A DNA stretch of 64,000 bases from Ascarosepion bandense (Eukaryota; Mollusca; Cephalopoda; Sepiida; Sepiidae), in the NCBI GenBank assembly GCA_037127315.1, contig JBBBDQ010000350.1, positions 3,128,501 to 3,192,500 on the forward strand, read 5' to 3'. Made by a program: the position numbers and the translations under genes. Below, piece by piece: positions 57,407 to 64,000 of this stretch (positions are counted from its first letter, which is position 1; each line of letters starts with the position of its first letter). Under the pieces are notes generated by a model. That model did not search any database. It had not been told where the DNA came from and saw only the letters and a program-made list of their open reading frames with translations.

Positions 57407-57483
57407 TTCCGTAATAAATTTATTTCAGTCAATAATTGTTGTTGCCAACAATCACCGACTTCATCAGACGGAAGGCCCTATTC
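57407..57483 (-). ncRNA. Type-I hammerhead ribozyme, complete
   Basis: On the minus strand every part is present. Helix I 5' strand is TTCCGT, then CTGATGA (57471-57477). A long helix II begins AGTC and ends GACT, with an inner ATTGTTG/CAACAAT helix closed by a GCAA tetraloop and one 4x4 internal loop. GAAA (57423-57426) follows, then a 3-bp helix III with AATT loop, the predicted cleavage triplet ATT, and helix I 3' strand ACGGAA, pairing 6 of 6. Type-I hammerheads with a tiny helix III are characteristic of Penelope-like terminal repeats and metazoan retrozymes. It sits near a (TA)n tract like the motif at 22766. Cleavage activity is inferred. Confidence 0.87.
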
Positions 57484-58112
57484 GACTTGTTTCATGTCGT
57501 ATTACTACGGAATGAAAGTTCAGTCAAGGCCAGGCGGAGGGGGAGGCAACATAGGATAGCCCACTATAATAAGTATTTCCGTTTCCATTTGCCGGGATAT
57601 AGTGGGAGGAAAAGTTTAATACAAACAAAACAACACGTGACTAATGTCACCAGCAAATTTATACATCAAATCATAATTCAAATTTCTAAGCCAAAATTTT
57701 ATTTTTATTTTCCTAGGTCTGTGATAAGTTAAACCTAAAATTACGTTTAATTAGATTAAGTTAAGGCTATTATTTCTTTACTTTACTCAATGAATTTGTA
57801 TAACTCAAGTTAATGGAAAAATTGTTATTTGATTCCTTAAGAAAAGAAATTAACCCAATTTACACTATAAAATAATTATTCTTCATTGAACAATATTTGA
57901 ATCTACATTTTTTTGTATGTTTATTCATAAAAGACTCATTTTACTTACCAATTTGTTCACATTAATGTCCAATAAAAACACACACAAACATATTAAAGAA
58001 TGGGAAAAGAAATTACACACAAATATTGAAAATGAATAAAAATAAATAAAAATATTATGTGACTGCCAAAAGTTCTCAGTACCAATTTTGATTTTTGTTA
58101 AGTAGAAACTTA
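57484..58112. other. Sequence flanking the hammerhead, possible retrozyme body
   Basis: 57484-57610 is GC-richer (GGCCAGGCGGAGGGGGAGGC, CATTTGCCGGGATATAGTGG) than its surroundings and may be the body of the element carrying the ribozyme. The remainder is A+T-rich without recognisable content. Confidence 0.4.
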
Positions 58113-58423
58113 ATCAATCAGTTAAGTGCCATATGTGATACATGCTTGGACAATCATGTCTTGAAAGTGACATGACTGACTGGGCAGAAGATTTTCCCGT
58201 AGTAGGTTGCCATTACTTTATGCAATAGACTGGTTGCCAACCAAGACTACACAACCCAATCTGTTCTGCTATTTAACCCACACCATCTAGAGAGAAGCGA
58301 TGGATTAATACCTTTCCTAAGGGTATTTGTGCAAAAGGAATGCAACAAATTCAACTGGAATTTGAACTTAGCTCTCAGATTTCTTATTCCGAGCCAATAT
58401 CCACAACGTACCACAACGTACAC
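58113..58423 (-). mobile_element. tRNA-derived SINE, family A
   Basis: A full-length minus-strand copy from CAATCAGTTAAGTGCC to GAGCCAATATCCACAACG, with an 11-bp duplication (CACAACGTACC) in the head. Confidence 0.9.
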
Positions 58424-58735
58424 CCAAGAAATTGAATACAAAACTGAAAACTAATGTTCTGTCATTCTTTTACAAAAGAGGCAAGACGGTAACAGAAGTG
58501 AAGAAGATGACTGATAAAATATATTGAAATGATTCAGGGGGAAGCAGGTTATATTGTGAATAATTTGCAAAGTTCAATAAAGGTGGATCTGACTTTGATC
58601 CCCTATGGCAGGTCACAAGAGTTTTTAGATGGTGACTCCACTTATTAGGTTGCAAAACTTGAGCATTTAGTTGAAAAATGAGTTCTGTATAAATTGCAAG
58701 AGTGAACCACTGGAGAGTATCTTATATATATAATA

Positions 58736-58870
58736 TATTTAGTGTATTGAGGCAGCAGATAATTATCTAAACATATATTGTTCAATATGTAGACAATGAA
58801 TGTCTATTATGTTTAATCATGAGCCATTCTAAACATCGTATTTTGGCTTTAATTTCTGTTAAAAATAAAA
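58736..58870 (-). repeat. Repeat R, copy 3
   Basis: The reverse complement of 13641-13772: TGTATTGAGGCAGCAG, then CTAAACATAT, GTCTATTATGTTTAATCATG and TTTAATTTCTGTT. It begins at a short TA run. Confidence 0.85.
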
Positions 58871-58904
58871 ACAAAAATTTGTACAACATTAACCGTGTAA
58901 TAAA

Positions 58905-59033
58905 AAATATCCAAATGTTGGGGACAATTTTTGCCTTTATTTTCCCCAGATATTAAAGCTAAAATATGATGCTTACACCGCCTCATGATTAAACATAATA
59001 GACATTTATTGTCTGTCTTATTTAACAGTATAC

Positions 59034-59035
<2 letters not shown>
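58905..59035 (+). repeat. Repeat R, copy 4, inverted partner of copy 3
   Basis: CCAAATGTTGGGGACAATTT through CTCATGATTAAACATAATAG to TTAACAGTATACATTTA, then (TA)n at 59037. With copy 3 it forms an inverted pair with TA tracts at both outer ends. Confidence 0.85.

Positions 59036-59036
<1 letters not shown>

Positions 59037-59071
<35 letters not shown>
59037..59071. repeat. (TA)n microsatellite
   Basis: The tail of repeat R copy 4. Confidence 0.97.
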
Positions 59072-59075
<4 letters not shown>

Positions 59076-59377
59076 TGTTAGACAAATGTATCTTCGAACT
59101 TTTGTTGACATTGGTTGCTATGCGTGTCATCTGATTATATGTTACGTGTATATATGATTATGTATGAATATGTGTATGTGTTCGCTGAACTGATGTATTT
59201 TTTCTTAATTTTCTCTTTTAAGGGAGCGAGCGTTATTTCTATTCATATTTTTAGGTCTTTGTGAATCTCATTTGTGTAAAATCCTTTGTAAAATAAAGAC
59301 GGAAACTGAAAATGGTTTGCCTGAAATAGGCCTATACTTCTGATTCACCATGAAATAACGTGTCTGCCTTAATTTTT

Positions 59378-59379
<2 letters not shown>

Positions 59380-59419
<40 letters not shown>
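59380..59419. repeat. (TA)n microsatellite, left flank of the palindrome
   Basis: It borders the palindromic element directly. Confidence 0.97.
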
Positions 59420-59421
<2 letters not shown>

Positions 59422-59978
59422 AAAGAATATTAAAAAAAGTTTTGAATTTAAAAACGTACTTTTTTAAACAGTATTTGTTTATTTTTATAGTGTTTTATAT
59501 TTCAGACCGCCCTCGGTCCTTCATCAGAAACAAGTGATTTTTAAATTAGAATTGGAAACGTATTTTTACGATGGCGTCCTAATACTTTTTTGTTTACATC
59601 ACGTGGTGTCGATAAACCAATCAGCATGCGGCACGTCCGTTTGTTTATTTTCGGTAAACCAATCAACACGCGGCACGTCCGTGGAGAGAGTCTGAAAACA
59701 AACAGACTCTCTCCACGGACGTGCCGCGTGTTGATTGGTTTACCGAAAATAAACAAACGGACGTGCCGCATGCTGATTGGTTTATCGACACCACGTGATG
59801 TAAACAAAAAAGTATTAGGACGCCATCGTAAAAATACGTTTCCAATTCTAATTTAAAAATCACTTGTTTCTGATGAAGGACCGAGGGCGGTCTGAAATAT
59901 AAAACACTATAAAAATAAACAAATACTGTTTAAAAAAGTACGTTTTTAAATTCAAAACTTTTTTTTAATATTCTTTCC
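59420..59978. mobile_element. Near-perfect 560-bp palindromic element with hammerhead-like cores
   Basis: Two arms of about 275-280 bp are inverted copies of each other around an 8-nt centre (AAAACAAA, 59695-59702). By eye the only difference is a 1-nt indel in an A/T run. Each arm contains two direct copies of a 30-bp block with AAACCAATCA and GCGGCACGTCCGT, and one hammerhead-like core. The right-arm core (plus strand, 59870-59897) reads CTGATGA, a GACCG/CGGTC helix with AGGG loop, and GAAA. Helix I (TTGTTT/AAACAA) fits imperfectly. The left-arm core is on the minus strand (about 59500-59527). Because of the symmetry both strands encode the same 88-codon open frame, which has no recognised motif. 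(TA)n tracts lie at both outer sides. Confidence 0.93.
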
Positions 59979-60010
59979 TATACATATTAAGACAGTATAC
60001 GTGGATGATC

Positions 60011-60015
<5 letters not shown>

Positions 60016-60051
<36 letters not shown>
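60016..60051. repeat. (TA)n microsatellite, right flank of the palindrome
   Basis: Separated from the palindrome by about 37 bp. Confidence 0.97.
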
Positions 60052-60055
<4 letters not shown>

Positions 60056-60534
60056 GGTTTCATTAAAAATGACAGGCAAGGAATTATGGTTAAGTTATTT
60101 AGGTAATTTTTCATATGATCTTATGATATTATTTCTTTTGAGGACATAAATTATATAAAATGTTTTTGAATATTTTGTTTATCCGAGCGCTTTTGGCTAT
60201 ACTTTTAGTCATCATCAACGATGGATTTTATTTTACATGTAACAGAATGTATGTAGAGTCATGTATGTTTGTAGAGTATGTTCTGAACACAGTAAGTATG
60301 TTGTTAGCATTTGGACAATTTTTATATAATTTATGTCCTCAAAAGAAAAAAATTCATAAGAACACATGAAAAATTAAAACATAGGACAACATGTATATTT
60401 ATTAATATTAATATATTTATATATAAAATAGCTATGTTCATACTACATCGATCAATGTTTTATTAACACCTGAATAATCATACTATACATATGTGTACCC
60501 TCATATATATATATAGATATTCAAATTAGGAAGA

Positions 60535-60665
60535 TCAACCAAGATCAACCAGTTACGCTAACATAGTTTTAAACTTTCGGTATCATCAGATGTTATAGAC
60601 TAACTATAATTACATAGTCTATAACGCCTGATGATACCAAAAGTGTGAAACTATGGTAGTGTAAT
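60535..60665. mobile_element. Small inverted-repeat element with decayed hammerhead-like cores
   Basis: GTTATAGACTAAC...ACATAGTCTATAACG forms the inner palindrome and CATAGTTTTAAACTTTCGG pairs with CCAAAAGTGTGAAACTATG outside it. The right arm (plus strand) reads CTGATGATACC, AAAAGTGT, GAAAC. The left arm (minus strand) reads CTGATGATACCGAAAGTTT, AAAAC. Both look like decayed hammerheads with GAAA kept only on the right. Confidence 0.6.
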
Positions 60666-60862
60666 TGGCTGAGCTTACTAAATTTAATATTATATAATAT
60701 AGCTTACTAATTTTTATTATTACATAATATAGCTTACTAATTTTAATATTATATAATATATGAATGGTTAATCTTTATCTTTTATTTTTTCCTTAAATGT
60801 ATATTGAGCACTTTTTAATACAACTGTTTACTACTCCCTGTTTAAAAATTATTACTGTTTAA

Positions 60863-60867
<5 letters not shown>

Positions 60868-60893
<26 letters not shown>
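60868..60893. repeat. (TA)n microsatellite
   Basis: About 13 TA units. Confidence 0.95.
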
Positions 60894-60897
<4 letters not shown>

Positions 60898-61055
60898 TGT
60901 TTGTAATGTTTTCTGGCAATAGAGTTATCTCCTTTGCTCTGTCAATACCAGTTCACAGTCTTTCTTATAATTTAGGCTCTTTCAAAATGTTTATGAAGTG
61001 GGGAGGTGAGATAATAAGCAAAAAGTTTTTATAATTGAAAACCTAACAATAATTA

Positions 61056-61430
61056 TGGAACTGGAAGAACTGTTTACAAAAATGGAACAAAAAGACCAAC
61101 ATGTCAGCAAGAAATGTCACCAGAAATACAGATTACCTACAAACCAGAAAGAATTATTTTCAAAATCAGACCAAAATTTCAACATGTCGCCAATATTAAA
61201 TAAAGAATTTCTAAAATATTTTCAAAAGTGGGACAAAAATTCGGCTCGTCACCAGTATTAGAGAAATACAGATATCTTAAAAGGCTAAGGAGAACTATTT
61301 TCAACAGTAGATCAATATGAGACCAAAATTAGCAAAAAAAAGAATTCTTAAAAGACCAGGAAGAACTATTTCTTGCAGTGACCTAAGAAAATCAGCATGT
61401 CACTGATGTTACAAAAATACTTTCAAAGAA
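61056..61430. repeat. Degenerate tandem repeat, unit about 70-80 bp, five units
   Basis: Units recur with GAAGAACTATTTTCAA-like, GACCAAAATT-like and CATGTCACCAGTATTA-like blocks in the same order (starts near 61065, 61148, 61217, 61289 and 61358). The 68-codon frame at 61055-61261 is a translation of this repeat, not a recognised gene. Confidence 0.65.
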
Positions 61431-61777
61431 CTGCTATAAAAGCAATAACCCATGTTCAGATCTGGCAAATGACACAATTTACCTTAAGAGGTTTTTAAAA
61501 ATATCAGTATTTTAAATATGGCTTATTTAAATTCAAAGTATTCATATTATTACTCTTTTTTTTTGTATATATGACTTATATATTTTTAACTGGGATCAAA
61601 GTGGAGTATTTGTTTGATATCTGGCCCTTTTGAGTTGAAATCAGTTATAATTTCCAACTAAGGAACTTATATTAAGTAGAAAGTTGTTGGGAAAAGTGTA
61701 AAAATAACTGGGTTAGAAGAAAATATAGGAGGCAAGAAAGCAAGAGAGAAAGTGAAAAGAACAAATATGTGAAAGGA

Positions 61778-61801
61778 TATATATATATATATATATATAT
61801 G
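61778..61801. repeat. (TA)n microsatellite
   Basis: It directly precedes the truncated family B SINE. Confidence 0.95.
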
Positions 61802-61918
61802 GCACCTAGCGGTGGTGTGAATTCAATCCTCACTGGGTGTCCCTTACTTTTGGCCGTGTGTCATGTCTAAGCTACGCTTAGAAAATCACCTTCCTCCAGG
61901 TTTGAGGGTTGGGCACAG
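61802..61918 (+). mobile_element. tRNA-derived SINE, family B, 5'-truncated
   Basis: It shows GTGTGAATTCAATCCTCAC (B-box region), GGGTGTCCCTTACTTTTGGC, TCTAAGCTACGCTTAGAAAA and CACCTTCCTCCAGGTTTGAG, matching 62640-62811 in reverse. Confidence 0.82.
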
Positions 61919-62253
61919 GGCTTCCTGCCTGTGGAATTCCCTTCTTTCCATATACTAGCTTTCCTGACAGCTACAATCTCTAAGAATTTAAATGCAAAGT
62001 CAATTGTCATCACTTATCTTCTAGACTTACATCCTCTCCTTGACATCCCTTGTATCAGGTTCTTCTTCCTTTTCACTCTACTTTCATGCATCCCTATTCA
62101 CCCCTGTATTCTCATCCTTCTCTTACTCATTCTCTGACACCCCTGTAACTTGTTCCTCTTTCTCATCACTCACCTCTTATGTATCCCCCTACACACCAGT
62201 GGCAGTTCTGCCTTGCTTGGGGTGAAATGATTATAAAAATAAATAAATAAATC
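61919..62253 (+). mobile_element. LINE family 1, 3' fragment
   Basis: It starts CTTCCTGCCTGTGGAATTCC (the WNS motif of the C-terminal end) and finishes TGCCTTGCTTGGGGTGAAAT, GATTATAAAAATAAATAAAT. It is joined directly to the family B SINE on its left. Confidence 0.85.
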
Positions 62254-62639
62254 AGAGGCTGTTTGTTTACTACCTGATGAGAGTGGGGCCTGATACAAGG
62301 GCTGACATGCAGAAATTGCCAAGTTCCCAATAACAATTTCTTTTCAGATGTTTCAGATCTCAAGGATTGACCCCAACCCTGGATAGGCACTGACAGTATC
62401 AGGGAGGGAATGAAAAAATACCCGAAAAAAGGGAATAAAAACCAAACACATGACATCATGGATAATTTTAGTTGTCGACATCTGTAGAATTTTCTTAGAG
62501 TTCATAACAATAAAATATACTCCAATTAATATGCTTAATTGTAACTCTGTACTTAATAAAAATAAAATAAACTTTTCCTTACACCTAATGGTGTGTCAGG
62601 CAGAGTTTTTGCTGTATTTTGTGGGGAAGGGTTGTTAGC
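62254..62639. other. Unannotated sequence
   Basis: No gene or repeat was recognised. Confidence 0.35.
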
Positions 62640-62811
62640 CCTGTGCTCAATCCCAAAACCTGGAGGAAGGTGATTTTCTAAACATAGCTTAGACATAACA
62701 CATGACTGAAAGTAAGGGGTACCCAGTGAGGATCAAACTCACTACTCAGTTATAATGATTCTAGCGAGACGAGCTTGCTAACCATTACACCAAGCCGAGG
62801 TGCCTAACTCT
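62640..62811 (-). mobile_element. tRNA-derived SINE, family B, full-length copy
   Basis: On the minus strand: GGTGTAATGGTTAGCAAGC (A-box), GAGTTTGATCCTCACTGGG (B-box), TACCCCTTACTTTCAGTC, CTAAGCTATGTTTAGAAAAT and CCTCCAGGTTTTGGGATTG. It is the best copy of this family in the window. Confidence 0.87.
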
Positions 62812-62887
62812 GTACTTATCTTGACGGAAAATAAAAAATGGGTGGATTTTACACATCCTGTTGCAGTAGCTTTGCAAAACATCAAGA

Positions 62888-63062
62888 CATCTTGTCTTGC
62901 ATGTACATGCATATGAATTTTGTCTTGCTTGAATATACATTGTTTGCACATACCTGCACTTTGTTTTGCATGCATGTGCAATTTGTGCATATGAATGCAC
63001 TTTTTATTACATGCACATGTACTCTATCTTGTATACATATGCACTTTCTGTTGCCTGCATTA
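62888..63062. repeat. Degenerate minisatellite, unit about 21 bp
   Basis: Roughly eight units of the type TTTTGTNTTGCATGNACATG(C). The plus-strand frame shows the period as repeated MHxxFxxxxT-like peptides of about seven residues. It does not look like a gene. Confidence 0.65.
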
Positions 63063-64000
63063 GCTTAAAGTTCCTTGATTACGATTTGTACCACTGTAAA
63101 CAAAAAAGAACATTCATTAATTCTCTGAACTCATTTTTATACTGCTGTCAGTTTTGAAGGAACCTATAAATTTATTGCCTATAATACTAAGTCAAATAAT
63201 TACCTGTTACTAGTTAGTTGACTATTTCTATGAAGATTTCAAACTTAAGCTCAGCCATCAGGTCTAACCAATTTAGCTCAACATCCATCACTAAAAATTA
63301 CTGGTAAAAAATCAGTTTTTATCTACTTCTTTGCTCAACTTACATGTTTCCTTTTGTGATATTTACCTAAAGACATTGATGTGTAGTGATATTTGGTGAT
63401 GTCCAGGGCAAACTCCTTGATTGTATATCCCTAAGATTCAAGGTGACGATGCCTATAGGGCCTAGTACTGAGAAATATGAGAAAGGAAGACATTTTAAAT
63501 ATCTAAAAACAGATAAAATATAAAACAAACACTTTATAATTTTTTTTTTTTCACTCTTTGATTGGATGCCTTCCTGATATCAATGCCCAGGGCTGTTGCA
63601 CCCTCTGCCCACCTTTTTGTATATGACTGCCTAAAGGAGCATTCATTTCTTTATCCAAGTGTGATTTTCTTTTTGTTTATATTCATTTCTTCGAATGTTT
63701 TCTTGATAATAAATTCAATTTTCTTGCTTATTATCCATTTTATTATTCACAAATCGCATTGTTTTATTCTTAAAGTGACTTTTTTTCTTATTTTTCTCTT
63801 GACAATTTTCTTTCAATTTCTTTTTTGGTTCTTCTCTGATCGTTGTTCAATTTTTCCTCAATTTTCATTTTTCTTTCTCATTACTCAATAAATTTACAAC
63901 ATCTTGTTTCTTTCTGAGGTGATTTTCTATGACCCATGACAGTCTCTATATATCTGAAATTTAAAAATGAAATAATTATAAAAACTATACTATTATATAT
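63063..64000. other. Unannotated sequence to the end of the window
   Basis: I recognise no motif. The 109-codon frame at 63562-63891 is strongly hydrophobic, but it comes from T-rich DNA and has no known family, so it is not called as a gene. Confidence 0.4.

Noticed and set aside
59541..59856. 88-codon frames on both strands with the same protein
   Set aside because: They are identical because the DNA is palindromic; no recognised domain.
63562..63891. 109-codon hydrophobic frame near the window end
   Set aside because: Derived from T-rich DNA and without any family signature.

Overview
The window is eukaryotic nuclear DNA. It is strongly A+T-rich, dense in (TA)n, (CA)n and (GA)n microsatellites, and built mostly of interspersed repeats. 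No intact host protein-coding gene was recognised. The longest open frames are transposon relics, low-complexity translations or chance frames. The dominant SINE has a tRNA-like head and a long body beginning with a CAGTCAGTT-type end, and it resembles the tRNA-derived SINEs known from cephalopods. With the TA-rich microsatellites, Penelope-like elements and abundant Tc1/mariner relics, this suggests a mollusc, most likely an octopod cephalopod. That assignment is inference.

Layout. 1.7-2.8 kb: mariner relic (minus) split by a SINE with target duplications. 3.9-5.0 kb: two Tc1-type transposase N-terminal pieces around a LINE 3' end. 6.2-9.0 kb: microsatellites, two inverted-repeat MITEs, a tRNA-derived SINE ending in (TA)n, and an element with a 5S-rRNA-like head. 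9.3-11.7 kb: SINEs, a duplicated unit and a DDE transposase relic. 11.8-13.8 kb: Penelope-like composite with reverse transcriptase and GIY-YIG pieces, inverted repeats and hammerhead-like cores. 14-16.8 kb: SINEs and LINE remnants. 17.1-20.1 kb: one decayed Ty3/Gypsy-like gag-pol. 21.3-22.5 kb: Tc1/mariner-superfamily copy holding a solo LTR with 5-bp target duplication and an inverted fragment of the nearby Gypsy integrase region. 22.77 kb: a complete type-I hammerhead motif. 23-24.3 kb: LINE pieces and a nested SINE. 26.7-29.2 kb: second copy of the 21.3-kb transposon family, split by a LINE. 30.1-31.3 kb: mariner relic with recognisable terminal repeats. 31.9-35.4 kb: SINEs. 38.2-42.3 kb: SINEs, a foldback element and a large minus-strand LINE relic. 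42.3-52.2 kb: about 10 kb without recognisable transposons, ending in a CpG- and GAGA-rich stretch at 50.9-51.6 kb, the best candidate for host regulatory or first-exon sequence. 52.2-56.3 kb: SINEs, a LINE 3' end and an RTE-like tail. 57.4-60.7 kb: a cluster of hammerhead-type and inverted-repeat elements including a near-perfect 560-bp palindrome. 61-63 kb: two degenerate minisatellites, SINEs and a LINE 3' end.

The most interesting theme is a recurring arrangement of hammerhead-ribozyme-like cores and/or inverted repeats beside (TA)n tracts. Two of the cores (22766-22824 and 57407-57483, both minus strand) have all three helices of a type-I hammerhead. Together with the Penelope-like RT and GIY-YIG remnants at 11.9-13.3 kb this suggests active or recently active Penelope/retrozyme-type elements. 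No computation was run; all similarities were judged by eye.
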